From NCBI GenBank assembly GCA_014529385.2, contig CM043965.1:64699190-64763189 (forward strand): a stretch of 64,000 bases of DNA, written 5' to 3'. The notes beneath the pieces were generated by a model, which had not been told where the DNA came from, did no database searches, and was given only the letters and a program-made list of their open reading frames with translations. Source of the DNA: Adiantum capillus-veneris (lineage: Eukaryota; Streptophyta; Polypodiopsida; Polypodiales; Pteridaceae). Positions within the stretch are counted from its first letter, which is position 1, and the number at the start of each line of letters is the position of its first letter. The translations under genes were made by a program, and so were the position numbers. Positions 21,926 through 33,700 of the stretch are shown here, one piece after another.

Positions 21926-22337
21926 TACCTGGCATCCGCTGTCTCGTAAACTGACTCACAGAGATCAAGCTCTGCGTAAAACCTGGCACATGGCGTACAT
22001 CTCGCAACACGTATGATGCACCACTCGGCAAGAATAGTCTGACATCTCCTACACCAATTATGTCATGCAATGAACCATTAGTTAGACACACATGTCCAAG
22101 CATACCACTAGCATATGTGCTAAACCATTCACGACTCGGCGTGACATGAAATCTAGCATTCACATCTAGTATCCAATGCAAAGGTAATGTGTCATAAAAA
22201 ACCGACATAAGAAAGTCAAGAGTAAACATGGAAGCAAAGGCGACATCTCCGTCATGCATAGCCACATACGCTACATCTGCTCCCACATCATGTAAAGTGA
22301 TAACACCCCTCCTATGATGTCTCCTGTGCTGTCTCAT
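21915..22337 (-). pseudogene. Copia protease with defective active site
   Basis: The frame contains WILDVNARFHVTPSREWFSTYAS, where copia proteases have W-x-x-D-S/T-G-A; here the D is followed by VNA, so the catalytic D-S/T-G triad is lost. It continues with GMLGHVCLTNGSLHDIIGVGD and LRDVRHVPGFTQSLISVSQF, the standard C-terminal protease blocks before the integrase zinc region. It overlaps the next frame by 11 bases. Confidence 0.8.
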
Positions 22338-22340
22338 CCG

Positions 22341-22717
22341 TCAAAAACAACGCCTATGTACATGGCCTGTATGACCACGATGCCAACACACAACATCTCT
22401 ATTTATGCAAGATTGTCCTTTGACAATAAACAATTCTCTAGAATCATTTGTGCCAAAAGCATTGCACAATCTTTGCCATAAATCTCGAGCTATATATGCA
22501 TCTAAACTAATGCAATAGACTGACTCACCAAGGTGTAACATGATCGTCAAATGTGCAAGCTCATCCAAGTCATCCCACTCATCGTCAGTCATAGACTCTG
22601 GCCTAGCATCCATGCTCTGTAGTGGAAACACTTGTCCCAACTAAGTCAATGCATCATGCATACCTTCTTTCCAATGCTCAAAGTTTGAACCATCAAACTT
22701 TGTATGGAAAAGCATAA
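22341..22717 (-). pseudogene. Copia gag with zinc knuckle
   Basis: A likely start at 22717 gives MLFHTKFDGSNFEHWKEGMH, the typical copia gag N-terminus (K-F-x-G-x-N-F-x-x-W). After an in-frame TAG near 22640 the frame continues with DEWDDLDELAHLTIMLHLGES and YIARDLWQRLCNAFG. It ends in CWHRGHTGHVHRRC, a CCHC zinc knuckle with His in place of the usual Lys/Gly positions. It is much shorter than a full gag, so the central part is deleted. Confidence 0.75.
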
Positions 22718-24293
22718 ATGCTGACAATGATATACATGCCAAATCCATGGCGATAACCTGTGACAAGACCAAACACAAATCGATCAACTGACAATAGCCA
22801 AATCCTGGCTAACTCATACACCAAGTACTGCCAAAATACAACATAAGTTGGCATAAGTTGTCTAAGAGAAGTGTCAGCAAATATGGCAATCAATGTAATG
22901 AACAAGTGAGCAAAACCGCTCAAATGATGCCAAAAAATCTGCTCTAATCCAAGAGCACTGTGTGATAATCAATGAAACTATCATCAACAATCTCCCTCCT
23001 GAAAAGAGATTACCACATGTATGCCATATGACATAATCCGGTGAGCAAACACTCTCACAATGCGATGCCAAAACACTATGGAAAAGCAACCACTGAGTGC
23101 CAAATGCAATCAAAACACGATTGCAAACCATACGCATAAACAAATAAACTTGCAAGAAAAATTGGACAGAGTTTCGACAGTATTTGGCTATCTAACCATA
23201 ATAACCATACATGCCATAAACATGCTCAAAACCATGAGCAAATTATACGCAAAATCCGCACTCAAGCATACATGAGCTGCCCCAAAGTCTCAACTCCCTG
23301 AACTTGGAAAACAATCCTGTAATCCGAAACACAAAGTGCATCAACCGCACTCTATAAACGAGGCATATACTAGCATAAACTTGGATGAAAACCAACGAAA
23401 ATATGGCACAAATTGATGCTCAAAACAACTGAAAATCAGTCCACATATGCCATTGCAAGGCAAAGAATATCATCCACCGAAAAGCGCACATCATGTGCAT
23501 CCATATGGCAATATAAACGAGCATGAAGCATGTACCAAATGTGTAGCAAATGAGCATCCAAATTAGCTGAAAATTCAGCTCACAATCATGCCAGAAATGC
23601 TTGCAAAACTCTCTGCAAATCTATGCATCACACTTTTTGAAATTTGCTCAATTGCATAAGTCAATGCACATAACCTGTGATGAAGCCACTCTCAAATCCT
23701 GAGAGTCCACAAGAATGCATACATCCATGAAGTATTCTCAATGTGTGTGCATAAATTTGTTGAAAATCTCAACCCACACTCTCTTCAGTGAGAGAAAAAC
23801 ATCAATGTGAAAAATAAGAGAATGACGAAGCTCAATCGGAGCTCTCCGAATGTAGCAAATCACCACAATATGCATACATAATCTTCAACTTTTCAAATAC
23901 CCTGCAGCCTGTCAGTCCATATCTTCCAAACCGCTCAGAATTTGCAGAAACTTCCTTCTGCAAAGTTGTAGACCATGCGAAAATGGTTGAGATTCCCAAG
24001 AATGGACCTGAAATGTGTTGTTTTTACTAGTCAAAATAGATCTGTAAAAATATGCACCTATGTACCCTAGACGTGCGGGCTGTCTAAGTGACATATCTCA
24101 AAATTGGTGAATATTTTGAGAAAACTTTCTTCTGTAAAGTTGAAGAGGAAAAAAAACCGGTCAATATTAGTAGAAACCGGCTTGAATGAAGATGTTTTGG
24201 TAGGCCAAAACAGATATGCAAAAACGTGCTACTCTTTTTACTGCTTCTCTGCTTGCCTCCCCGCTGAGCTCCAATGGTGCTCCCAATCCCTAA
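22718..24293 (-). other. Long copia leader between primer-binding site and gag
   Basis: About 1.58 kb separates the primer-binding site from the gag ATG, far longer than usual for copia. It has no coding motif. The phrases TTCCTTCTGCAAAGTTG (near 23952) and TTTCTTCTGTAAAGTTG (near 24125) show an old internal duplication. Confidence 0.6.
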
Positions 24294-24305
24294 GCTCTGA
24301 TACCA
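24294..24305 (-). other. Primer-binding site, initiator Met tRNA type
   Basis: On minus the sequence is TGGTATCAGAGC, complementary to the 3' end of plant initiator methionine tRNA, two bases inside the 5' LTR. This is the standard copia arrangement. Confidence 0.9.
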
Positions 24306-24307
24306 GT

Positions 24308-24491
24308 TGAAGTGCATGAGTGAGAGCGTGTGTGAGTGTGTGCAGCGATGGAGAAGAGAGGAGACCTATTGTTTGCAGGGGCTAAAACTCACTCTCTACA
24401 TGTGAGCCCCCTTATTCTATTATGTACATAATGAATAAGTATAGTGGGCGGGCACCTGGCCTAACTGGCCACATGGGGCTTTACCCCAACA
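24308..24491 (-). repeat. Copia 5' LTR
   Basis: Same length as the 3' LTR and bounded by TG/CA. Read on minus it begins TGTTGGGGTAAAGCCCCATG, which includes a short inverted repeat GGGGTAAAGCCCC. Confidence 0.9.
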
Positions 24492-24496
24492 GTAGC
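24492..24496. repeat. Target-site duplication GTAGC (right) of copia element
   Basis: Identical to 20849-20853. Confidence 0.9.
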
Positions 24497-26135
24497 TATA
24501 TATTACCATGGGAACTACAGCTTGGAGACATTTCTTAGAATCTCGAGGTATGAAGGACAAATTTTAATGAGATTAAGGAGTTTTTCGATAAGCTATGTAT
24601 GGGTGAATCTCTAGACACATAGCTATTTTGTAATCACCATAACTTTCAATATGGTAATCCAAATTAATTTCCAACAAGTGCAGTAGGGCCCTCCAATCTT
24701 GGAAAATTAAAAATCCATTCAAAACTTCTTAAATGCATAAATGAAGGGTGAGTTTAGGAAATGAAAAGACACATGAAGGTGGAAAGTCAAAAAACTTTTT
24801 GAGTCCATATAAAGAGGTGCTGAGTGTACATTTGTGTTTCTCTTCTCCTTTATTTCCTCTTGAGCATTTCAATAGTGTCCCTTCACTATGTAGGTAGTGT
24901 TTTTTTTTTTTTTGAAGCCATTAGGAATATCTTATAAAGTCCATTATGCTTCTCACCTCTTGTTCTGTCTATTGAGTGCAATCATTGTCAGTGTGATGAA
25001 GGGTCATGTCTATGGTGTGTGAGCTTGAATAATCTATTTTGATGATATTTTCAAGTAATAATGCTAATTTCTTGCTAGGAGACTATTCATAAGCCTTAGG
25101 AGATTCTATGAGACGGCCACTATTCATATTTGGATGACTTGTAGAATGATGGGTCACGATTCATGTACCTCTAAAAAATGAGGATTTATAGTCTAGATAG
25201 GTTCTATAAGTCCTTGTTTATAGTCTCCTAGAGTTTTAAATAATTTTGAACTTGAGTAACCATTGAGTAGTTAGATGGAGTAGAGATTGACAATATGCCC
25301 ATTGGTTTGATATTTAGTGCCAATTCATGATCGCTTTCTAGCAATGGTAACTCCATTGTGATTGGCAACCCAACGAGTCTCTATGCCCCATTCTAATTGG
25401 TTCCGTGAGTAATGCTATATACATCCATCATAGGTGATCCGTTAACATGAGTTTCCACTATAAAGTAGCCTTTAAACCTTGCCCACAAATTGGCAAGTAC
25501 AGAGCCAAGGGTTCATGTTCTCCCAGTGAAGTATGCTTGGCAAAACGCCTCTTCAAAGGTTTTCATCAGGCCCTTGATTCCTTTAAGAAAAGACATGTAA
25601 GGATGATATGATGTTTCGATTCTATGAAAGGTTATTAAGAAAGTGAGAATCATCTTGGAGCTCTTCACATGAGAGATTTGGAATGACTCTGAAGATGCTC
25701 CTAGTCAAAAACTAGATGCCGACAGTCAACAAAGGCCTACAACAACATCAAAGGCTCCTTACAATAGGCCTAGCTGGAGAATCAAACAAACAATGGAGTC
25801 TTCATAGACAAAGAAGGACAATACAAATGACATAGATGCGAATGCCAAGGTGATAAAACAAGTATGGCAATAGAAACCTTCATTGCCAACTTGGTTCTTC
25901 AATAATCCACTTTTTGAGGATTCAAGCTTACTTTTACTTGAAGAAATATTTTAGTAATCTCAAGAATGTGAAAAGTCAAGTCACCAAGGTGCAAAAAACA
26001 CTCTTTGGCATAGTCCGAGTCAGCTTGCGGAGCTGTAAAATGAGCAAGGGCTTAGTTCCAAAGCTTCAAGTCATATTATCTAAGTTGTGTCGGTCATGAT
26101 GGATGAGATGAGCATAAGATTCAAAGTCTATTAAA
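24497..26135. other. No gene seen
   Basis: AT-rich sequence with only a 61-codon open frame lacking any motif. A T-run lies at about 24900-24913. Confidence 0.5.
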
Positions 26136-26139
26136 TTAA

Positions 26140-26850
26140 TCCATGATGGAGTGACGTAGAATCCAACACGCATGCACAGTGCACATGTAAGATGAGAGCA
26201 CATATCCTTGACAACGAAAAACCTTCTTAAAGGGGTGACAGCTTGTAACACCAATATGGTACAATGTAGATACACCATTGAGCCACTGTAAGGGGAAACC
26301 CATCCTGTAAAAATAGCCCTCCAAGAAAACCCAATCAGCTCTATCACAAGCCTAGTCAAAATCAAGAAGCATGAAAGATATTTGCTATCCTATCTTATGA
26401 GCCCACTCAACAGCCTCATAGAAAGTGAAGATGTTATCCAAAATACATCAATCCTACACAAAACCTCTCTATGAAGCATGTATAAGAATAGGCATAAAGG
26501 GTTTCAAGCGCATACTAATCATGCAATCAAAGATCTTATACACAAAAGAGATGAGAATGATCGGTCTCCACTGTCGGAGGATTGATGCATCTCCGCCTTT
26601 GTAAAAGAGAAATGAGTCCCAAACACATGGAGATAGGCATGTATTCTATTTCAAACATGTGTTGTAACCTTGAAATCATTAGGGACTAAGTGCATCCCAA
26701 AACTCCAAGAAGAGTGTCTAGTCAACCCATCCTTTTTTGGACAAGATGCACCATCTAGGAAAACCATGGCATCATGCATTGCTTGCATAGAAAAGGGGGC
26801 TAGCAAAGTGTCACAGATAAGCTCTGTAACTAGAGGCAAACATGAGACTA
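26140..26850 (-). pseudogene. Second LINE family, reverse transcriptase fragment
   Basis: Read on minus from about 26850, blocks appear in RT order: LLAPFSMQAMHDAMVFLDGAS with CPKKDGLT, then WRPIILISFVYKIF, CILDNIFTFYEAVEWAHKIG, ISFMLLDFD-ACDRADWVFLEG and YRMGFPLQWLNGVSTLY. The 'LLDFD.A.DR..W.FL' block is the RT palm A motif (first catalytic Asp). Several in-frame stops (after HAS, RGFV, KIG, LDFD) and a frame change disable it. It differs from the 8.6-12.9 kb family. The 5' side runs into the CT/GT microsatellite and the 3' part, including the YADD block, is missing. Confidence 0.75.
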
Positions 26851-26860
26851 AAAATCTCCT

Positions 26861-26862
<2 letters not shown>

Positions 26863-26944
<82 letters not shown>

Positions 26945-27002
26945 GTGAGTGTGTGCGCGTGCGTACGTGCGTGTGCGTGCGTGCGTGTGTGTGTGTGCGC
27001 AC
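26863..27002. repeat. (CT)39 followed by GT/GC alternating tract
   Basis: CT dinucleotides to 26941 pass directly into an alternating purine-pyrimidine GTGTGTGCGCGTGCGTACGTG stretch ending near 27002. The long Ser-Leu and Arg-Glu open frames are translations of this repeat. Confidence 0.95.
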
Positions 27003-27096
27003 AGACCTTGTATCAGATTTACCATGATGTAAGTGTTTGGTCTCTAGGTCTTTTTTGCATGTAGAAGACAATAATATAACACCTTATCTCATCCCT

Positions 27097-27100
27097 GTGT

Positions 27101-27131
<31 letters not shown>

Positions 27132-27139
27132 GGGGGGGG
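27097..27139. repeat. (GT)9-G25 tract
   Basis: GT dinucleotides then 25 uninterrupted G (27115-27139). Homopolymer length is uncertain. Confidence 0.9.
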
Positions 27140-28340
27140 ACACTACATATGCTAGGAACAGGGGGAGGGTGTTGGTTGGGCCACATGTATCACACACACA
27201 TAGAGTTGAGGAGGCAAACGTGGGAGCCAAAAATAGCTCCCCACGATGTCACTAATTTTTTTTTACATTTTGCAAATGTTCCGTGTTGCATTGACTTTGT
27301 GGTGTCCTATAGTTTTCAAGCATCGTAAAAGGTGTTGCAAATATGACACCGTATAAGCGACCCCTTTTATGACGTGCTTAGCAACGGAGGTAGCAACACT
27401 GGGAGTGCCAAAAATTCAAAGTTTGAGGGCGTAGCATAAGAAACAATCGGAGTGAAGCTTTCTAAATTTAAGGGCATACAAATATAAAAGGCTTCTTGTA
27501 GGTGAATGAATTTTCTTGTAGTGAATGATTTTTTGCGGCTTGGTCTTGTTCCTTGATGCATTTGGAGCCTATTGGTACTTTCCTTTTGAGATTCAAAGTT
27601 TTGGATCTCATATAGGCAGTCTTCACGGTTCAAAGGCCTTTGAAATGTACCTCTTGGCCTTTGAGTTGACATGTTGATCCAACTTGTATGAGGATAATTT
27701 ATTTCTTGCCAGTAGTAGTTTTGTGTAGCTGTTGAGTCATAAATTCTTGACTTTTGTACTTTATTTTCCCCTTGCTTACACTCTTTTGCCTTGCATTGCA
27801 TCTTTTAGTCTTTTTGATTGTCTAAAGCCCCTATAGGTGTCCAATTCAAAGTTTAACGTCATATACTATGTCCTCATTGTGTATAGAACCTATCTGTGAA
27901 GTTTAGTTGAACTTGGTCCTTTTTTGTCACCTTGGTGCAAAATGATGCTTTGTAGTCCTTTATTTGATAACACAATGGCCCTCTATGACCTACATTTTGT
28001 GTAAGGTTTTCAGTTTTTGAAATCTTAAAGATTGTATAAAGCTTAATCAAACTGATATGATTATTGAAAAAAGCAAGGTAGAATTGTCCGACCGTGGTAA
28101 ATATTGATATTTTTGGAATCTTAAGCACAACAAACCCTGTGCTAAAAATTTTCAAAACAGAATTCTGATAAAATTTGAAAAAGTTACGGGCTTTGAAAGG
28201 TTACACAATGAATTTAATTCATCAAGTAAAATTGAATGGTTTCAGTAATTATTACTGCAAAAGACTTTTTATCCTAAGGTTCTAGAAATTGCAGATATTT
28301 CCAAAATTAATCATTAAAAAGTCAACAAACTAGTAGAAAA
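27140..28340. other. No confident gene
   Basis: A 144-codon minus frame (27367-27801) is the longest. It is Gln/Arg/Ser-rich in part and without a recognised domain, and I treat it as chance. Confidence 0.4.
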
Positions 28341-28473
28341 TCGATTCTGTGTATCTGAGGGGCTGTGTGGGGTAATGATGAACTCTCCCAGACTAGCAGG
28401 GGGCGTTTTCTGACCTGTAGATCTGCTTGGGATGCAAGTTACTGCCATTTTCTAGCCTGTGAGTGCCCAGAAT

Positions 28474-28485
28474 CCTATAAATATG
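28474..28485 (+). promoter_or_regulatory. TATA box upstream of the satellite region
   Basis: CCTATAAATATG sits in a GC-balanced 240-base island between AT-rich flanks, followed by a CTCTCTCATC leader-like stretch. It could be an LTR or gene promoter; downstream of it lies the AT-rich 152-bp array and, 12.5 kb on, a short ORF beginning MAPKRTRANP. Confidence 0.4.
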
Positions 28486-28879
28486 ACCCTTGCTTCAGAA
28501 TTTCAGACAGACTCGGAGCCTTGGCACATTCTCTCTCATCTAGAGAGACCGCTATGCAGAAATCACTAGAGATCGATTTCTAGTTGGTTAAATTAAACGG
28601 TAATTAGCCTAATCCTTCTTAATTAGCAAAGCTAGGTTAACCTATTTTCTTAATAAATTAAAGATTAATCCTATGTATACTCAAAAATCCTCTCTTAATT
28701 AAATATTCTCTATTGATTGTTGTAATTAAGCTTAGGGATATTAAGCTAATTAATTATTATATCATATTAGGACTGAAATATCCATATTAATCATAAATTA
28801 ATGGGAAATATATTAATTAAGTTTAGATTAAGTTGGGATAATTATCAAAGCTGCATTAGACTGTCATTAAGCTAGAAAA

Positions 28880-29871
28880 ATTATCTTATGATTTCTTGAG
28901 TAATTTTCATAATTAATTAAGCAGAATTACACTATTTTATAGAGAAAAATAAAGGGGAAAATAATAAAATCAATTAAAAATATTTTAAGATAATTATCAG
29001 AGGTTAATCACATCTTAAGAAACCCATGATAATTATGTTATCCTCAGATAATTAATTTAACTAATTATTTTAGCAAAATGACACTATTTTTATGACAAAT
29101 TGAAAGGAGGAAAATAGAAAATTGATTTAAAATGCTTTGATTTATTTATCAGAGGTTAATTACATCTTAGAGAATCTTGGATAATTATTTTAGCCTCAGA
29201 TAATTAGTTTACCTAATTATCTTAGCAGAATTACACTAGTTTTAGGACAAATTAAAGGGGAAAAATAGCAAATTGATTCAAAATGCTTTGAGTTATTTAT
29301 CAGAGGTTGATTACATCTTAAGAAACCTGTGATAATTATGTTAATCTCAAAAAATTAGTTTACCTAATTATCTTAGCAGAATTATACTGTTTTTAGGAAA
29401 AAGTAAAAGGGGGAGAATAGAAAATTGATTCAAAATGCTTTGAGTTATTTATCAGAGGTTAATTACATCTTACAAAACTTGTGACAATTATGTTAATCTC
29501 AGATAGATAGTTTACCTAATTATCTTAGCAGAATTACACTGTTTTTAGAAAAAATTAAAAGGGGAAAATTAGCAAATTGATTCAAAATGCTTTGAAATAT
29601 TTATCAGAGGTTAATTACATCTTAGGGAACCAGTGATAATTACATTAGCCTCAGATAATTAGTTTACCTAATTATCTTAGCACAATTACATTGTTTTTAG
29701 GACAAATTAAAAAGGGGAAAATAGCAAATTGATTCAAAATGCTTTGAGTTATTTATGAGAGGTTAAATACATCTTAGGGAATTGGTGATAATTATGTTAG
29801 CATCAGATAATTAGTTTACCTAATTATCTTAGCAGAATTACATTATTTTTAGAAAAACTTAAAAGGGGGAA
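28880..29871. repeat. 152-bp tandem repeat array, left part
   Basis: The anchor CATCTTA recurs at 29011, 29163, 29314, 29466, 29618 and 29770, a period of 151-152 bases. Each unit has the order ATAATTATGTTAACCTCAGA, TTTACCTAATTATCTTAGCA, GAATTACACTGTTTTTAGG, AAAAGGGGAAAAT and TTGATTCAAAATGCTTTGAG with small changes. The array is AT-rich and non-coding. It is cut at 29871 by element A. Confidence 0.9.
29867..29871. repeat. Target-site duplication GGGAA (left) of element A
   Basis: GGGAA directly precedes the LTR start TGGAATTG and is repeated at 39119-39123. Confidence 0.92.
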
Positions 29872-30378
29872 TGGAATTGCAGCTTATCTCTTGAGATAGC
29901 TAATTCCAGTGTTAGAAGATTTCGGCTACTGATGATGTGTTAGTTTAGACAGTTGACTGGACAGAGAATCAGAAACTGAATTGGAATTTATCTACTGGAA
30001 TGAGAATCAGACTATATACTGAGAATAATATTCAGATTCAGATTCAGAGTACTGGACACAGAGTAAGTGTGACTGGAATATCTGTCATGATTGGAATTAC
30101 AGATGAAAGATTACAGTAAGTATGATGTGATTTATAGATAGAGTACATCCGACAACAACTGCCAATGATTGACAACTCAAGTACAAATGCCGCCAAAATG
30201 CTAATCCGACTATGCTCAAGATTATGCTAACCCAAATGCCAACCCAATTACAATGTAATGGGACCTATTTATATACCTTGGGTTTACCATGGTAATTAGC
30301 GAAGTAATTACTGACGAATTCACTGCCCGTCTTATAAGAGAACGTTCCCACTTAGTGAAGCTGTCTCAGCCGTCTACA
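29872..30378 (-). repeat. Element A 3' LTR (507 bp)
   Basis: On minus it runs TGTAGACGG...CAATTCCA. A TATA box GGTATATAAATAGG lies on minus at 30277-30264. It is 158 bp shorter than the other LTR, which carries an internal duplication. Confidence 0.92.
30264..30277 (-). promoter_or_regulatory. TATA box in element A 3' LTR
   Basis: GGTATATAAATAGG on minus; conserved in the other LTR at 39004-39017. Confidence 0.6.
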
Positions 30379-30396
30379 TCCTTCCGTCCTTTCTTG
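30379..30396 (-). other. Element A polypurine tract
   Basis: On minus AAGAAAGGACGGAAGGA lies directly before the TGTAGACGG LTR start. Confidence 0.75.
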
Positions 30397-30729
30397 AATT
30401 TTGGCAAGATTCTAAAATTTTTGAAAAATTCCCCTGTCTGATTCTAATTTGAGACTGAAAAATCCACCGTCTAGTTCTGATGTTGGGGATTGGACTTGAC
30501 CAATGATAGAGTGGCCATACAAAGATTGCGAGAGGTAGCTGAAAAGGCCAAGGTAGAGCTCTCATCGTCTACACAAACTGATATCAACCTTCCAGCTAAG
30601 GAAGAAAAGTCACCATCGAATTCTGAGATGGAACTACCCAGTATCCTTCCATTGAACCAGGTTTTGTTTGCCCTTTGACCTGGATGGCGTTTGAGAAGTC
30701 CCAGTACCAGCATTCTCCTTGTGAATGAG

Positions 30730-33700
30730 TCAGTAAATGGCCTCCTGCTCAAGCTGATCCCACCTTTCTGTGGTCATCTCTACTTCATAGGGCATGAGGG
30801 AATGATAGGTTTTGGTGTCAGGATCAGAGAGTGTGCGTCTGCCTTTGGTGATCCTGGTTCTGGCCAGCTTGTGACAATGCGAAGCAATATGGATCCATCC
30901 TTCTGGAAGAGGTTGATTAGTTTTGACCCGAGCTTCGAAAAGAATCTCAGCCATCTCCCTATACTGTGGTGCCAGGCCCGCCTTAGCTGCAATATCCTTT
31001 TCAGGCAATTTAGAGGATTCAAAAATAAGTTGCAGCAGCTAATTAGTGATCTTGGTTAGGCCCCTGATCTGAATCTTCCACTGACCCATACATATCCGGA
31101 TCCTGTGCATCTCTTCTTTCAGTGCATGAATATCATTGAGTTGGAGAGCATCATTGAACAGTGTTTGCCAAGTTTTCCATTCCATAGTCGATCGCTCATA
31201 CCAATCCTGGAGCTCATCAATAATCTTGAAGTATGTAAGGCAATCAACTGGTTCTGGATGTTGAGGATAAAGTGTTGGAAAAAATCTTGGCAGCTTTGTC
31301 TCTCTTGGTGGAAAGGCATACAAGAGAACTAGAGAATCAGGCACGAATTCTAAAAAATTGAGAACAGCCTAGTTCTCTTGCTGCATCATCTTTCTGGTGA
31401 TTCTCACTAGCTGAAACAATTTGCAGAGAGCAGTTTCCTGTTCTCCGACTGACATTCTAGTTTGAGGTCCTTTACTAGTGGTTGTCTAATCCTCAAGAAT
31501 GGCCCTTACTCTCTGATCCAAGACTCCTTTGGCAATTTGCATCTGCACCAAAACCTCCTTTAAATGTTCCCTAACATCCTTCATACATTTGTAAGTTGGT
31601 TTGTTTCCCAACAAAAGTTCTAATTCAAGGGCGAGAGATCGACAATCTGTAGTAGACTATCTTTGCAAATGTGGGTTGATCACTCTCTCTTCAACAGTGA
31701 TTATCCATCCAGAAACCCTTTCCAGCAGCTGGACTGTGCTGGGATGTGCAGGTAAATGGAAAGCTTCTTGATCATGAAAAGCCACTAATTTCCAATGCTC
31801 CACCATTTCCCTGGCCCCGACATATAGCCTCTGAAATTGTTCCAGATCAGACAGAAGATCATCATCCTCCAAATATTGTCTGGTTATGGAAGCCTGCTGA
31901 TGTCTCAATTGCCTGTTCAAGGTGATAAGCTGTAAGGAATGCTGCCGATCAGCCAGTGGTCCCTCATCTCTAACTTTGCTTTTCCCTTTAACCTCCCTAC
32001 TGAGTTGGGACTGATTTGTTGGCTGATACCCAGTATGACTGGGATGTTGTTCTTATGACTACTGATTACCCGACTGGTGCCCTTCATTCTGGCCTTCCTA
32101 CTGGCCCTCATTCTGGCATGTTTGGTATGGCTGTGACTGACCTCCTTTAGTTGGCCCTCTACCACCAATACCAGGTCCTGGAGGTGGGGCATCATCATCA
32201 TCATTAGTATGCCATTCTTCTTGGTCATCCTCCTCCTTATCAGTTCCTTCGTCCTTATCTTCTTCTTCATTATCTTCTTCTGCTTCATTCAGGGAATTTT
32301 GCTGCTCAATATAATCTAGTATTGCTTGATTCATCAGAGCATTATCATACTCAACCACTTATTCCTACAAATCACTCTGCATAGTCTCCATCAAAGACTT
32401 CAAATTTTCCAGATCAAAGACAACATTGCCTGCTGGGTTTAAAATTTCAGCCAAGCTGTTATAAATATATATGTCAGTGAGGGAAGCCTTTAGAGCTGTA
32501 TGGCGAATAAAGAAGGAGTTGAAGTCAACTCTCTTCATTTTCAGCATTGTTTCAGCCCGATCTGTAGCTCTCTCCGCTTCATTCCTTTCTTCCTTGATGA
32601 TCAACATATCAGATTCTGCCTTAGCTAGCTTTTTGTTTAATAGCTCAATAACCCTATCTGAATGAGCTTCAAGTAGCCTATGGCGCATATTCTGCTCATC
32701 TCGTGCTGTCTGGAGCTTCTATATCTGGTCTTCAGCTTCCTTCAAGTTAGCTTTAGCCTTTTTCAGTTCATCTTCTGACCCTGCAACATCCATCATTTGT
32801 CCCATACAATGGACAATAGTATTCCAGGAAGATTGGATGAGGACTGAACATCCGTCCTTTACTATAGCTGGGTCAGAATTAGTAGGCTCATATATTGTCA
32901 CTGGAGCCATGTAGGGTAAGGCTGCATAATCAGCTTTCTGTAGAAGAAGACGCCCTTTCAGTGGATGGGTCTGCATCTGCTGCAACCTGTCCTTCTTTAC
33001 CAGGTGCAAAGTTTGTTCATTATTTGGAATAGAAACACTATCCAGTAAAGTTGAAGAAGCTGGACCTTTGCCTTTGTCCACTTGTCCTTTGCCTTTGTCC
33101 TCAGCCGACTGCTCTGCTACCTTCTCAGAAATTGCTGCTTTTGCCTGATCTTTGCCAGAACCAGTAGCGACTGTACTATGTCCTACTGACTAGTTAAGCA
33201 CAGTATTCTGAGCAGGTTGTTTCTCAGTTTGGCTCACTATAGCCTTTTCAGTATTCACAGTCTTAACCTGACTCTCTATCTGCTTCAGAAACGCACTGCT
33301 CTTCGTCAGTGTAGTCTTTGGTTTCTTCGAACTGCCAGCCTGATCTTCAGTGGCTTTCCTTTTCAGACCAGTTGGAGTGGTCTGACTGTCCGTGGCTTCG
33401 TCATCTGAGGACATATCAATATTCTTGGGTTCTGAAACTGGCTTCTCACTCCAAGCCCTTTTTACCTGTCCATGAACCTCTGGAGCAGTGGCCCAATACA
33501 AGAGTTTCCAAACATACCAAGCCTTAAAAACACTCTAGGATTTCAACTTGGCAGTTTGCTGAAGCACATTGTGTGACAGGATTTGACAAAAGTTGATAGA
33601 GACCTTTGAATCCAATGTCTTGGCCAACAGCATCGCAAAGACTTTCTCAGATACATATGTTGGATTATTTTTAAGGCTTACTGCTTCGGCCACAAACCTA

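Larger units (their letters stand above)
20854..24491 (-). mobile_element. Internally deleted Ty1/copia element with 184-bp LTRs
   Basis: Both LTRs are 184 bp, start TG and end CA when read on minus (TGTTGGGG...CACTTCA), and are flanked by perfect GTAGC duplications. The primer-binding site for initiator methionine tRNA follows the 5' LTR, and a GTGGGAGGT polypurine tract precedes the 3' LTR. The 3.64-kb element carries a long leader of about 1.6 kb, gag with a zinc knuckle, protease and a scrap of RNase H-like sequence, but no integrase core and no RT. It would depend on another copia for movement. The LTRs have diverged modestly, so insertion is not very recent. Confidence 0.9.

Noticed and set aside
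26651-27071. Ser-Leu and Arg-Glu ORFs
   Set aside because: Microsatellite translations; only the residues after the repeat on minus belong to the LINE RT.
27367-27801. 144-codon ORF on minus
   Set aside because: No motif, no promoter and no partner; left as chance.
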